Source: Ctenosaura bakeri (taxonomy: Eukaryota > Chordata > Lepidosauria > Squamata > Iguanidae). From it: a stretch of DNA of 64,000 nt. The stretch spans positions 558,001 through 622,000 of the forward strand of contig CAOLHI010001018.1 in the NCBI GenBank assembly GCA_948474755.1, in the 5' to 3' direction. The notes beneath the pieces were generated by a model. The model searched no databases and was not told the origin of the DNA. It saw only the letters and a program-made list of their open reading frames with translations. Shown one piece after another: positions 11,400-24,330 of the stretch; within the stretch, counting starts at the first letter, position 1, and every line of letters starts with the position of its first letter. A program made the translations under genes and the position numbers.

Positions 11400-12540
11400 A
11401 TGTCACAGGACTGGAGGAGGTTTGGATTTGGCATATGATGGCTCATTCCTTGCACTACCCCTTCTCTGCTCCTTTCTGACTCCACCCACTCCCTCCATGG
11501 GGAGGATCATGTCATAGCCTTCAGACTACCAAGGAATTCCACTGCACAGAATTTTATCCAAAGCTTTGCAAACCACAAAAGTCCGTCTGTCTCACCTGCT
11601 GTTATGCCCTGCCATCAGGATAGTGACAGGGCTTCTGAACTGTTCCTGTAGGGCCATGAGCTGGGCCTGCTGTCTTTAAGTTTCCTCCATATGAGGGGGT
11701 TAAGGATAAGTCTGTGCAGGATCAGCAGTTTAAGGTCTCTGTGTGGTTATTTCTGTGGAAGAGAGTAAGTTCCTATAGGTTCACTTGCTGCAGATGGGAC
11801 AGCAGGCAACTCAGGCAGGCCCTTTGAGGCACGGAAGGTTTTTCCTCTAAACTCTGTGGAGGTTCATGGAACTTGAGAGCTGTTTTGGAGGATGGAAAAG
11901 CTAGCACAACTTTGGATTTTAAAGTTGGAAGCTGAACCCCCAGGAAAACCTACTGTTGGGCTCTGCCTTTGTTTCTTTGCCCTCCCACTGGGCCAAGTCT
12001 TTACCTCTGTGGAGGGTGCTTGGCAGTTCCTTATTCCTCTTTCTCTGCCTGCAGCAGTTTTCCCAGCCAGATGCAAATCCAGCAGCCCTTCTGCACTTGG
12101 GCCTTCTTCCTAGAACCTTCTCTATCATGTCTACAGAGCCAGCTTTATAACTGACCCCCCTTCCACCATCTGCTGAGTTTCTAGAGTTTCATGATGCTTT
12201 TCACTGGTCAACCCAGCAGCTGACAGCTTCTATGAGAGGTAGCAGAGAAGGAGGATGGCAGCATGCTGGTCCTTGACACCCTATCACATCCTCTTTTATT
12301 GGCAGAGCTTAGCCAGCAGAGCTGTTTTTCTGGCACATTCTTCAGTCAGTGTGTCTCTGAGATCAGTCAGCAAAAGGTGGTTCTGCTGGCAGAAGAGGCT
12401 TCTCCCTGCTAAATGCCTGCACATCTTTTAATTAAGTCTACACTGTAAGTCTGGATCCAAGCAATGTCATCCCTGGCTGCAGCTTGAAAGTTGTTTGTTT
12501 GAGCGTTCCCTGTGAAATTTAGTGTTTGTAAGAAGATCAG
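11400..12540. other. Unassigned, relatively GC-rich intronic stretch
   Basis: No family was recognised. Overlapping open frames near 11864-12154 on both strands reflect local composition. I do not support a gene here. Confidence 0.4.
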
Positions 12541-12542
12541 CG

Positions 12543-12738
12543 AGAGCCAGTGCAATGTAGTGGTTTGAGCATTGAACTGCAACCCTTGAGATCATGGCTT
12601 GATTCTCTGTTCAGCCATGGAAACGTACAGGGTGACCTTGGGCATCTCACACACTCTCAACCTCAGAACATTCTGGAATGGGTTCACCTAGGGTCACCAT
12701 AAGTCAGAAACAACTTGAAGGCACACAACCAAAACAAA
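12543..12738 (+). mobile_element. Sauria-type SINE, short form
   Basis: 'gagccagtgcaatgtagtgg' forms the head and 'ggcttgattctctg' a decayed B box. The Bov-B tail 'ataagtcagaaacaacttga' is followed by ACACAACCAAAAC. Confidence 0.92.
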
Positions 12739-13730
12739 GAAGATGAGCATATTAGGAGACATGTTCATCATAGCTTTCCTCCCCTTGCAACTTGCTATTC
12801 TTCTATATTTCGGAAGGGTTTTTTCTTTTCGGGGAAGCATTAAAAATGTGACCTTCCTAGTTTCAAGTGCATAAAAATCCATAAAAGACTTTGCCCTGGA
12901 TTCTACTGAATTTATGACCTGGGGTAGGCAGGCATCTGTCTACTTAGCATTCATCATCTGGGCTGCTTGACTGTTCCAAACCAGAAAAACCTTGATGGAT
13001 ATTCGAACTGTTCAGTGTGGACCAGTCAAGCAACCCAATATTTCCTCTTTCTTAAGCCCCCTAATCATGTATCATTTACCCTTATAACAAAAAAACAAAA
13101 CAAAAACCACAGCTTGGTGGATGAGAACAGGCAGCAAAGGGAGGAGGGTGACCCAAGAGAGATCTCTTAGTGTCTCACTCTTGTCAGGAAGGTAAGTATT
13201 TTTTTCCACTGAGAGAAGGAAGTGAGTAATTTTGAATTTGGCTCAACTTGAAGGAGGACTAAGGCGAACCTGAAGGGATGTGTTTGATCCATTCCAATTG
13301 TAATCTGATCCTGAATGTTGTAACCATGTCTGATCCAAGGTGTTTTACTGCCTAAGGTAAAGAATAAGGATAAGATGGAGTTCATCTTAATTCCCTCTAC
13401 AGAAGCCATCTCAGTTGGCAGTTATATACTAGAATCCACCACCACACTGAGGGCAGCAGGCTACTTTTGAAGAATGAAGCCTGACTGTATGGGACACACA
13501 GCTTTGTTCTCTAAGATATGGGAATTGTCATGGAGCTTAGGATAGATGGTGAGGTGACAGTGGCAGCAGTCTGTCCCTGTTGCCTTCCAGCATCTGCTAC
13601 TGAGATGATTGCCTTACTCTGCCTATTTAAACAGTAATAGTTATATGATTGGATTAGGGAGCACGATTACTTCTGACAGTATTTCCTCTGGATGTGCAGG
13701 ATGGGCATGTGTTTGATGTACTATTTCTCT

Positions 13731-13882
13731 TTGTTACGTGCCTTCAAGTCATTTCTGACTTATGGCAACCCTAAGACGTACCCAAAGTCACCCAGTGGGT
13801 TTCCATGGCCAAGTGGGGAATTGAATCCTGGTCTCCAGGTTTGTAGTTCAACACCTAAACTACTACACCACAGTGACTGTCC
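13731..13882 (-). mobile_element. Sauria-type SINE, extra-short form
   Basis: On the minus strand the tRNA-like head passes through 'gggtgactttgggtacgtct' straight into the Bov-B tail. Both the middle block and the CACACTCTCAG block are missing. It is the shortest variant of the SINE in the window. Confidence 0.88.
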
Positions 13883-14099
13883 AAAACTAAAAGCTTGGTT
13901 GGATGCTCCCAAGTAAGTGACAATACCTTAACCATATGAGTGTTGTAAGGGCCACTAGGACCTCTTTCATCCTTATGAAGGGGAGTGCTAGCCTTTTCAC
14001 CTTAGCATAGAGTATATTAACTACACCTGAACTATATGGTGTTTAACTTGTGACATGCGGGCAATGAACATGTTCATAGGACTCTAGGACCTGCATGTA

Positions 14100-14486
14100 C
14101 AGTCAGCCCACACATGTGTGGGTTTCACCTTTGCGGATTTGATTATTCATGGATTATTTGCTGTCTCCTCTGCTGCCTCCCTGTGCCATTTTTAATAGGG
14201 ACTGCAAGCCTCAGGAGACTAAGAAATTGCGAACGAGGTTTGTAAGTCCCTATTAAAAATGGTGTGGGGCAGAAGTGGAGGTGGCAGTAAGCCTCACCAG
14301 CCCCCCCACTGCTGCCTTATGAAGGAACTCTGATACCTCAGAGAACTCCATGGTGGGTTGAATATGGTGATCATACTTTTTGTGTGTGTTAAAATATGGT
14401 TTGGGAGGGCCTAGAGGTATTCATGGTTTTTCCACTTTCACGGGGGTCCTGTGCCCCTAACCCTAGTGAATGTGGAGGAATGACTA
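14100..14486. mobile_element. TA-flanked Tc1/mariner-superfamily MITE (Tigger/pogo-like), 387 bp
   Basis: The ends CAGTCAGCCCACACATG and CATGTGTGGGCTGACTG-like 'tgtggaggaatgacta' are imperfect terminal inverted repeats. TA dinucleotides flank both sides (14098-14099, 14487-14488). The interior holds a perfect 18-bp inverted repeat, CCATTTTTAATAGGGACT at 14186-14203 with its complement at 14245-14262. There is no transposase. Confidence 0.8.
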
Positions 14487-14789
14487 TATATAAATGTTAG
14501 CTGAGATCTTATTTGACAGGGGTGAAGTGTGAAGCTCTGCCAGCGTACTTATGCTGGAAGTCCAAGAGGGTGAAGACTGTTTCTTTTTTCCTGACTGTGC
14601 AATGGCAGTCAGACAGTGCCTGGATGCAGCTCCCTGGCCAGTCAGTAGCCTGTGGATCAGGCAGGGGTGAGACTTTGCCATGGCCATTTAGCTACTATTG
14701 TGCAATGGGGAGGGAGGGGGAAGCATTGTGCAAAGAAGTACTGGGTACAACCTTGTATAACATCTGAGAAAATTCTCATGCTACTGTAA

Positions 14790-15430
14790 GCCCTGGTTAC
14801 TCCAGAGTAAGTCACCAGGAGAATTGTGGCCATTATGTCCAAAATTTAGATGCAGGTAGGCATGATCATGCTTCTCCATCTCATCTAGCCTCTCCTTAAA
14901 TTATTGCCTGAAATAGAACTGTCGCTTTGGAAAGGCCTGTTTCTGCTTAGGTTGTAACAGAAATTCAGTATTGTTTTCTATTTTACATGTTCTGCAAAAT
15001 TCATTCCTTGTATGGTAGATCTATATTAGAGGAACTCCACATTCTTGAAACTTCTTAAAAATTAGCCTAAGTGGAGAAGGCATATAAGGCCACAATAATG
15101 TTTGTATCCAAAACTCTTTCATGTGGAGCTGGAGAATATTATGACGAACAGAAGGTACATTTCTTTTCAGCAAGGACATAGAGGTCTTTTAGAACTGTGG
15201 TTTGCAGTTCTGGTTAATGGCTGTGTGGTTTGGTAATACTTCTAACAGCAGCTTTGAAAGTAGACCCATTGAGTCCCAATTAGTTTTCTATGTTTGTTCC
15301 ATAATATTTGACATCATTAAAACGTCAAATTGGTCATAAGGCATATGGGGAAAATAATTTGGTGGCCAGTTTTTCATTCCCTTCTTGAAAATCAAAGATC
15401 CACAAGAGGATTATGTTCTTGTTTTCTTTT
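14790..15430. other. Intronic stretch without recognised elements
   Basis: The sequence is AT-rich and seems unique. I see no element or exon in it. Confidence 0.45.
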
Positions 15431-15464
15431 ACTGTAAAGATGAGGAGCATGTGGCTTCTGAATG

Positions 15465-15565
15465 ATGTTGGACTGTGCCTCCTATCAGTTGTCACCATTT
15501 GCTATGCTGGCTAGAGCTGATGGACACTGTATTCCAGTAACATCAGGAAGACTACACTTTCCTTC
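15465..15565. mobile_element. Palindromic MITE ('aactccca' type), diverged
   Basis: The 'gatgttggactgtgcctcct', 'tgctatgctggctagagctg' and 'gtaacatcaggaag' blocks follow the order seen in the elements at 3785 and 49418. Confidence 0.5.
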
Positions 15566-15569
15566 CTGC

Positions 15570-18070
15570 TTTAGTTAAACCTTTAGAACAGACTTAAGCT
15601 TGAGTTCTCACAAAGAGCAGCAAGGTGATATATATTTCAGTGTTGGCTGGTGTCTGCTGTATCAGAAAGGCAGTGAATGTGTTTCAGGTTTTGATGAGTT
15701 TTAAGGGAGCCATCCAATGTGCTGAACCTAATATTATACCTGGAGTGGATTCACCATCTCATTGACATGGGAGCCATCATCACCGACCCCTGTGTCCAAA
15801 CTCAGGTGAAATTGTATTACAGAATATTATTTCATATCTCAAAAAATTCTTGTGCATGGTAGAAATAAGGGAGGTGGGTTCTTGGCCTTTCTCTGGCATG
15901 CAAAATTTTGTGAAAGAGATTTCTATTACATGAGTTTTACCTCTATAGTATGAAGTGGTTCTGTGGAGGCACAGGTCTACCACTACACCTGCTGTTTGAA
16001 TTAGGCCAAGGTTTTGTATATGCATCTGTCTATGTGAATTTATCCACTATTGCTCCAAGAGATTGAAACGTAAAGATGTTAAACTGGGCATGGATATCAA
16101 GAGGGTCCAATGATTGTGCACAAGAGGGTTATTTTCTATTTAAGAGGAATTACTTATAAGCCGTTTCTGCCAAGACAAGACAAAGCTGCTTTTGAAGTTC
16201 ATTTTTCCAGGAGGCCTCTAAGCAGTTCCAATGCTGCATCCCACTGTAGGGCCTCTACAATTTTCAAAGAGTTTAAATACCCACACCTACTCGCCACCAC
16301 CTTACACACAGAGTATGTGGAGGTAAAAAAAGTGAAAGATAGTGGAGAGAGGTTAGCAGCTGGGCAAATTAGCTAAGGAGAAGATAGAATGGGAGCAGCA
16401 CAGTGGGGAGAAAAGAAGATCATTGGTAAAGAAAGAGTAGAAAAGAGGAGAATAGAGAGCACAGGAAGAGAAGACAGAGTGCTGTGGGGTGAGGACTAAG
16501 GGGTATCTAACCAGTATCACAGCTTCTATTAATATATATTGGATGGGGGAAGAGAAAGAGTCTAGTCACCAAACACTTGCTACTTCTCTTTTGTAGGTAT
16601 TCCAGTAGATACTGGTGTTAGAGAAGTATAATACAAGATTTGTGTGTGTGCGTGCAGTACATTCACTGAAAACTGAGCAGTAGCGTCATCTCTTCTTATG
16701 TAATGCAAAAGCAAAAAATTAAGTATATTATAGTACTAGGAAATTTACCTTCCATTGATCATGATAATTTTACTTATGATTTGTAGCACTTGCAATCCTT
16801 AAAATTGATTTCATATTATTCTAGGCAAAAGTAAGCCCAAACTAGTGATTTTCTGGGGTGGGGGAAAGCTAAAGTTTGACAGTCTACCCTGAACTTGCAT
16901 CAGTATGTTCAGGATGTCATCGTAAGCCTGAATATCAGGTTTGATAAAAGTAGCTACCTAAATCTGCATTCTGGAACAATAACTAAAAATGTATTTTTTT
17001 AAAACAAACAAACCATGAACTGTTTGTTTGGAGATATCTGAAATAGTTGATGGATCAGGTCCCAAGCCTTAGTACTATCTTCATTTTAGTTCTGTTAAAT
17101 GTTGCACCAGCCTTGGTGATGTTTTGATCTGTCTTGTGCATTCATCTGGCACAGCAGGCAGAGAAACATTTGAAATTCTTGTACAGGCTTTGGGCTTGAG
17201 TGGAACATGTTATGACAGTACTGTTGTGGGAATATATTTGATAACACTTACCTTTGAGGTGAAAGAGATTGAAGAAAACATAGTTGGAGAAGGACATTGG
17301 TGGCCGGCTTGGGTATACAAGAAAGGGGAGGAAATTCTGAGTGGAGATGTGCCAAAGAATGGATGAATATGTATAGTAAGTACAGTCCCTTCCCACTGCG
17401 AAATGCCCCCTGCCAAGGTGAAGCATTAGCACGAGAGAAAAACAGCAATTTTGAAGTTTCTTGAGCATGGAGCAAAGATAAATTGAGGCAGCTGGACCTT
17501 GACTGTCATGTGGACCTTTGTCGTAATGTCAGGGCAATAATATGTTCCTGCTTGTCTGTCTTAACATACTGACTGAAGCTGATTGCCAGGGAAGCAGCAT
17601 TTGAAACTCGCGTCTAGTGTAACCAAAGCTTTACTTGCAGAGGGAGATGTAGCTAGTATACTACAGGACATTTTAAAAATATGGATTTAATCTCTGACCT
17701 CTTACATCTCAAATATTTGGTTCATGGGATGTGGGGGGAGGGGAGAGAAAAGGAAAGAATGTGAAGCAGGTTCTTGGTTTCTGATTCTGGGCCAAACTAT
17801 GTGTTATATGGTACATGTGGATTTTTAAAGGAGAGTAGTGGATGGAACTCAAATGAATGGATGGAAATGTGCAAGAAGAAGATGAGTAGCTATTTCCTTA
17901 ATGGCTTCCTGTCCTCTGCACACTGTCTGGTTCTCTGCCTGCATGTGAAAACAACTGGTGTACATGTGCCTTTGCTTGACTTCTTCTACCTTTCAGTTAC
18001 TGTTCGTGTGTTTTTTTAAACCACATTGGTGGCACAGGAAGAATTATACCCAACTGAATGAAAGGTGTGT
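15570..18070. other. Intronic stretch without recognised elements
   Basis: This is mostly unique sequence. A purine-rich tract (AAGAAAGAG-type) runs at about 16370-16500. No exon or transposon was recognised. Confidence 0.45.
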
Positions 18071-18077
18071 TTTATTG

Positions 18078-18272
18078 CCTACACTACAAAATTCTAGCAT
18101 TGTGAATCCACTTTAATTGCCATGGCAACATCCTATGGAATCCTGGGTTTTAAAGTTGGATGAGGCAATATAGCTCCCTGGTAGAGTTCTACATGCTCCT
18201 CCTAAACTTCAGATCCCAAAATTTTATAGAATATTGTCATGACAGTTTAAATGGAATCATAATACTATGGTA
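18078..18272. mobile_element. Palindromic MITE ('cctatggaatcctggg' type)
   Basis: The left arm 'ccactttaattgccatggc...catcctatggaatcctgggt' and the right arm 'cccaaaattttatagaatat...tttaaatggaatcataatac' form an imperfect hairpin. It is the same family as 41620-41773 and the split element at 44249-45405. Confidence 0.65.
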
Positions 18273-18712
18273 TGACCTTGTACTCAGTGATAAATCCTGT
18301 GTCTCTGCTATCCTACTTCACATGGTTGAGAGGATTTGTATGACTAAATGCTTATCCATTAAAAATAACAAAGCTTTGTATGGGGAAAAAACCTGTTTGG
18401 GACAAGGCTAATCTTGAACTCTGCTCCTTTTCATTTAGGGTTCTGTGTGGAGATTCTTGTTTCAGAGAAGTAGTCACTCTTGTGGACGCCGCTCTTATCA
18501 ATAATTGTTCTAGACCAGACTCTGGTTTCTGTACTAGGTATAAGGTCTAAGAAAGGTACTTATGAATGTTTGGATATATGGAGACTTATTTTAGCAAGTA
18601 ACTTGCTGTAACTTGGTAATTCTGTAGGATGCAGTAGATAGTGGCATTTGGGAGAGGAAACTTTGAATTTGTTACTGCTTATATTAGCTTTGCACATTGC
18701 CTTTGGAGATTT

Positions 18713-18759
18713 CCTTTCCTTTCCTTTCCTTTTCTTTCCGTTCCTTTTTTTTTTTTTTG
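18713..18759. repeat. CCTTT microsatellite and poly-T
   Basis: Tandem TTTCC units decay into a run of T. The neighbouring sequence (18280-19770) shows no recognisable element. Confidence 0.85.
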
Positions 18760-19776
18760 AGTAAAGGCTGGAATAGGACTTAAAAATAAGTAGTGGTTCA
18801 TTCTTTGAAGTATCAAACTGCTTTAGTAAACTGCTTTAGTTAAATTGCATCTTTATTTGTTTCTCTCATGTTCTTTCTTTGCCTTCTTGCTACTGGAAAA
18901 ATGGTGTCATGGAACCTTCTGATTTCTCATTCTTGGTGACAGGTTTTTGAGAAGTTCTGATTCCTCTTCCTTTCCATTCTGTAGGCTCTGCCAGATGTGG
19001 TATCTCTTGCTATAGTTCTCAGAGGTTTTAAAAATATCCAAATGACGTTTCACTTGTCCCAGACTATTTTTGGCGATTCACAGAATCAGCTGCAACATTT
19101 TATTGCCACCCTCAAGTGTGGTTTGTAAAAATTTTGAGATATAGTAGAACAACACATATTTTCTTCATTTTTTTTTAACATTGAAGTTCATCAGTGAAAT
19201 AATGCCTTTGCGCTATAGCAATAAGACCATTTGTTTTTCAGACTTCAGAAGCACCTCAGCAAACCATTCCCCCAAGCCAGACCCTAAACCTTCAGATGAA
19301 CTCTAATGCAGATGTAACAAATTGCTACAACACCCTCATACAAGAATGGAATGAGTGTATTTAGAGGTAGTAACAACTGGGAAAAGCCAGCAAAACTCAA
19401 GGATGTATATCAGGAGAAATCACCCTGTATTAGATCAGTCTGAAAGAAGTCTACCTGAAGATGCCAGCTTTTTTTTTTTTTAAGAATTAGATTTTTGCCT
19501 GGTGTAAAGAACTACAGTGAAGTTAAATGTAATTAAAGATATCTAATTATATTAACACATTTTTATTACATTCTTAAAGCAGACTGATCTGAGAGATTTG
19601 CCCAGAGTTATTTCTGGGTTTTGAATTGAATGTGACTTTTCTTTGTCAAAGGGAGGTTTTGTCCTGAGATTGTGGCAATTCATGTGTAACAGAGGGGATG
19701 AATAGATTCCCAAGAAATCTGTGTATATGTGAAGGAGGTTGATCTAATTCTGAGGAGGCATTCAGCAGAACCATTA

Positions 19777-20100
19777 CAGTTGACCCTCCATATCCATGGG
19801 TTCTATATTTGCAGATTCAACCAAACATGGCTGGAAAATATTTTTAAAAAATCCTAAAAGCACATCTTGATTTTACTGCGCATTGAACACTGCACTGATG
19901 AGTAGGTATACCCTGCTGTAGCCTCCCATCATTTCACAGATTGCCAGGCTCTCTCTGGCACTCGTTTGAGTTGTTCACCATTTTATATAAGGGACACCAT
20001 TTTACTGTGCTATTGTATATACTGGGATTTCAGCATCCACACATTTTGGTAATCATGGGGGTCTTGGAACCAAATGCCAGTGGATACTGAGTACACTCTG
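19777..20100. mobile_element. MER2/Tigger-like MITE, about 324 bp
   Basis: The left end CAGTTGACCCTCCATATCC follows a TA. The right part 'ggatttcagcatccacacat...gggggtcttggaacc...ggatactgag' is its diverged inverted partner. The layout matches the pogo/Tigger group that includes mammalian MER2. The extreme right end is eroded. Confidence 0.75.
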
Positions 20101-20329
20101 TTTTTTTCATTTGTCACCATGTTTAATCTTTCCATATATGGTGCACAATGACTTCATTGGTGGATCACAGTATCTTATGATTTCTTCAAGTTAAACAAAA
20201 AAGGTAGCCTTGGAGTTCCCATTGGCACATCAGTTCTCATCAGCTTGCAGTATATGTGACAGAAATATCCAGTGGAAGTGTTCTTATGCCAGTTTTGTCT
20301 GTAAATATAAAACACAGAGAATCAGCATT

Positions 20330-20460
20330 GACTTTCAGATTTTGTTGGATTGCAGCTCCCAAGAGTTCTTATCAGCCTAGCCAGTGGTGAGTGTCACTGG
20401 GAACTGCAGATCAAGACCGTGTGGAGGGACAAAATTGTCCACTCCTGATGTATAATCTTC
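20330..20460. mobile_element. Palindromic MITE ('aactccca' type)
   Basis: 'ttgttggattgcagctccca' on the left and 'cactgggaactgcagatc' on the right are inverted, with 'cagcctagccagtggtgag' in the middle. Confidence 0.6.
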
Positions 20461-20580
20461 TCTGTGTACAACTTTAAAAATAGAAAGTGAATTGGCTTCT
20501 GTGGTTAAGAAATCAGTTATGTACTTGACAGCATTATTGTAATGATTGCTGGAAAAATGTATGTGAAATAAAGTGCTATA

Positions 20581-20783
20581 CAGTGGACCCTCTGTACCCA
20601 TTAAGATTTGGTTCTAGGACCCCCTCCCATGGATACAAAAATCTGTGGGTGTTCAAGTCCCATTATATACAATGGCATAGTAAAATGGCATCCATGTATA
20701 AAATGGCAAAATAAAGGCTTTTTTAAAAAAAATGGATGGTTGAATTAATGTATATGGAATCTGTGGATATGGAGGGCCAACTG
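20581..20783. mobile_element. TA-flanked Tigger-like MITE, 203 bp
   Basis: The ends CAGTGGACCCTCTGTACCC and GGATATGGAGGGCCAACTG are inverted copies. TA lies at 20579-20580 and 20784-20785. The core contains three copies of 'aaatggca' or a close variant. The frame crossing it is incidental. Confidence 0.88.
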
Positions 20784-20799
20784 TATGTGACTGCTGGGT

Positions 20800-21900
20800 T
20801 TGCCATTCTGACATTTAGCCTATTTGCAAGACTGAAGCAAGCTACTGATTTTTTAAAAGTGTATTTTATACTTAGTGCCTTACAACCTGTATTCTGTGTA
20901 AACCTTGTGCATCCACTTATATGCCTGCTGGCAATCAGTATTAGAAATGAATAAAACTACTCCTGTTTCTGAATTTCTGTGATATCATTTTCAATGCACA
21001 CTGCCTCCAGTCTGATTTTAGAGTTGTAGTTTCTTAATAACTGTTTCATAGCGTGTGTGTGTCTGTGTGTGGCACGTGCAGCTACGGCTATTTGACATAG
21101 GTTCAGAGATATAGATTGCGGGTTATTGAACAGAAAATCTAAAACCAAATAAGTGACAGCTAAAACTTCACTGATAGTGTACCACTGATAGTTATAGAGA
21201 GGAGACTCATGCAATCTACTGTTGAAAATATGTGTGCTCAGAGAGACTCTAAAAATACTTTAAAGCTGAAGATCTGTTAGAGGTTTCTCTTGTGCTTCGT
21301 CATTTTAGTGAATATGTATGCATATGTGAATATACACAAAGTCAAGGTAGTAGATGTGCCTGAAAAATGGCCCACAGCTGGTAGGCTGAAGTATGACTTT
21401 GGAAGAGGTACTTTTAATTGAGTCTGCAGCTGAAGTAAGTCAGCTGTCTTTTCAGCCTTGAGAGGAAGAGACTGTGTGGAAAGAGTCATTCAGAAAACAA
21501 TCATGCATCTGAGAACATGATTTGATGGCTTTTAGTTTTAGATGTAATAGATGGCCTTCACCTAATTGCCCATTGAACAAAGATCCTATAAGTGACTTGT
21601 GCGTGTGTGTGCGTATGAGAGAGAGAGAGAGAAGGAGAGAAATGATTGAGGTCTGTTTCACATCATGGTTTTCATGGCAAAATAGTCACCCTACAGGATT
21701 TTTTACATTCATATGCTATAAAATTGTAGTGGATAGGGTTTTGCAACATGGGAATACTTCTACAAGACCCCATGTGGACGTCTGTATGAAAAGTCACCTC
21801 ATGGTTTGTTATCTCAGCTGGAAGAAAAAATAGTTGTGAGACCTGCACCAAAAATAATAGTTGGGAGGGGGGAATGATATTATTATCCCCCAATTCTGAC
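20800..21900. other. Intronic stretch with short TG and GA tracts
   Basis: Small TG runs lie at 21052-21070 and 21601-21612, and a GAGA run at 21616-21632. I recognise nothing else. Confidence 0.5.
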
Positions 21901-21909
21901 CTCCTAAAT

Positions 21910-22106
21910 AAAATTTTTCCTTCACCCCCAAATTTCTAGCAATGCAGTAACTTAAAACTTCAGTCGAGCCTTTAGAAAGAAAGTTTTAAGCCTCCAAAGA
22001 AAAGGGGCAGGCAGTGTTATCAAAGAAACACGAACACAGCAAATGTAAGAATGTGTTTCACTTTCTGCAGTGCCAGAAATTTGGGGAGTGAAGGAAAAGT
22101 TCATTT
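21910..22106. mobile_element. Inverted-repeat element (family unknown)
   Basis: The left arm 'ttccttcacccccaaatttc' (about 21910-21948) and right arm 'gaaatttggggagtgaagg' (about 22071-22106) pair over roughly 35 bp with few mismatches, around a 120-bp core. No TSD could be fixed. Confidence 0.55.
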
Positions 22107-22431
22107 GGGGGGGGGTTCCCTCATTTTGCCCCTCCATTGCAACACCCTTTCCTACATCATAGTTTGTAGTGTTGTCATGTCTCCCACTTTCTTATGGCTG
22201 TGAAGTCCATGCTGCTCTAATACCTTCCATGTGGATTGGGTGAACAGAATGGTAGCATCCCATACTAGCTTTGTCCTCCTTAGGAGCCAATGATGCTAAT
22301 GTAATAAGAAACTACTTATAACTCTCACATTGTTCTAGTAGTGTATGACTGAACTAGCCTTAGAACCTCCTTTAAATAAATTATACATAGAGCTGTGTGA
22401 TATGGAAATGAATAATGGGTTGTTGCCTGAT

Positions 22432-22560
22432 TTTCTTTTTTTAAAATACATTTTATTAACATTTTACAGACTTAAATGAACAAAAATAAAGAAAAACAAA
22501 AAACAATTACCATAACATCATAAAAGAAAGCAAAGAGAAAAGAAAAAAAATTCAAAAGGA
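22432..22560 (-). repeat. L1-like 3' end with poly(A), minus strand
   Basis: On the minus strand, 'gtctgtaaaatgttaataaa' precedes 'atgtattttaaaaaaagaaa'. That is an AATAAA signal close to an A-rich tail, as at the 3' terminus of L1-type LINEs. No coding part is retained. Confidence 0.4.
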
Positions 22561-22599
22561 TCCTATTGCTTCCTTGCAATACAACAGGCACTGGGAAAT

Positions 22600-23200
22600 T
22601 GATTAGCATCAAAGCTATAAAATTGGCCAGCATGCTGATTTCCAATTGAAAGCAATGTTAGGTGATGAAGAGGATCATGTATGTTAAAGCAGATGAGCAC
22701 TATGAGGAACAGAAGGACTGTTGGCAAATTATACATGTGCATTCATAAGCAGCAAACCAGAACATAACTACTTTGAAGCTGGTGTCAGTTTGGATTCATG
22801 GATTCCTTGTGATACCCATTAATTTATGTAATATGCATCTCCTGCTTCAGCAGCTTCACCTTCTGTGCGTAGCTGCATGTTTCACAGATATGCTGTTCCT
22901 TGTGCTTAGTTTCCTCTGAATAATGAGGTTGATGATGCAAAGAGAAAAGTAGTCAAGAGTATTATAGAGCTGCTGTAAAGAAAAGAAAGAGGAGCCATAA
23001 TAGGCAAACAAATTGTTCTTGGAGGTTCTTTGCCTCCAGATAAAAATGATGAAGCTTGGTGTGAGTTTTAAAGAGCTGTGGAGCTGGAGGGAAGATGAAG
23101 AAGAAATGCCAGCTGTTGTCCAGATGCTTCATTTCTACAACCTGGTACACTCCAGGCTAGCTTTACAATGTTCTTTTAAGTCAGGGTACCCTGAAATTAC
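22600..23200. other. Intronic stretch without recognised elements
   Basis: No repeat family or exon was recognised. Confidence 0.4.
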
Positions 23201-23204
23201 TGGC

Positions 23205-23330
23205 CTAGATCAGCCTCTTGTAGCTCCCAGATGCGTTGGATTGCAATTGTCATAAATCCCATGCTAGCTAACTTGCTGGGGGCTTATGAGGGTGTAGTCA
23301 AGCACATCTGGAGGATAACAGGCTTGGGGT
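23205..23330. mobile_element. Palindromic MITE ('aactccca' type), diverged
   Basis: 'ccagatgcgttggattgcaa' on the left and 'gagggtgtagtcaagcacat' plus 'ctggagga' on the right match the two arms of this family. Confidence 0.5.
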
Positions 23331-23739
23331 GTGTGTGGCTGGGTTAGATGAAACCTGGTTCATTTGTCAAGGCAATTCTTAAGCATTTCTTCATTTTGAG
23401 ATGTGTTTACCATGTTTGACAACAACGTTGTTTTAAGTGGTGAACCGTGTGACTTAAACAGTGTGAACTAAACATTTTTTCCTATTGCATTTATAAGAAC
23501 TGCCTAAATTTAGTACTTATCAAAATGAATCAAATAAAATCCTCGCCCAGCTGCATTGGCCATATTCAAGAGAAAAATATCTTGCCAGCTTGGACAGAAC
23601 CACATGTAGTTCTGCCATGTAGTGGTTAACTTTCATGCAAGCAGACAGGATAAATTAGTCTCCAAGAATTATATTTTGATGATCAACCATGTACTAACAA
23701 GACCATACACAGAAAATTGGGTTGAATAAAGACCAGTCC

Positions 23740-24330
23740 ATTTCACATAATTTATTTAAGTTATGTTGGCCTGGAAACAGAGCAGGAAGCAGGTGTAATC
23801 AGAAGCTGGGTGCCAACCCTTGGCAGTCTTCTGGTGGATGAAACACTTATGCCCTGAGGGCAATCCAACAATTGGGTTGCTTCCCACAGCCCCTTAACTG
23901 GAAAGTAAACCCAGGGCACTCCCCTCAAGTTCCAAGATCCTGTAAGTGAGAGCAACCCTCCAGGTCAGCCTCAAGGGTAGATTCCTTCCTACCTTCAGGT
24001 CCCAGTACCTAAACAAGCCATTCCAGAGCCCTACACTTCACCAAAAAGTGCCAAGGTACACACCAAACTCATATATTTTCCTTTGGTGACAACCTGTTTA
24101 CAGACACCACCCTTAGCCAATTGTCAAAGTCCCCCACATACAGTTTGGGGTAGGCAAAAAAACACAGGTAAAGGGAGGATAATCCCTACTTGACCCCAAA
24201 GTGATCAACAAAACCCACACTGCACTGTGGGCAGGAGCATGAACCACAATGCAAAGATCTAAAGTGGGGTGACCAAATCTTACATAGCCTCTGACTCCAC
24301 CCACATCACATGTAGCATCCAGGTACTGTG
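23740..24330 (-). repeat. Possible degraded LTR or other unassigned element
   Basis: This C-rich block differs in composition from its AT-rich flanks. On the minus strand it contains AATAAA (complement of TTTATT near 23751), as an LTR might. I could not find matching TG/CA termini or a TSD, so the call is tentative. Confidence 0.25.
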
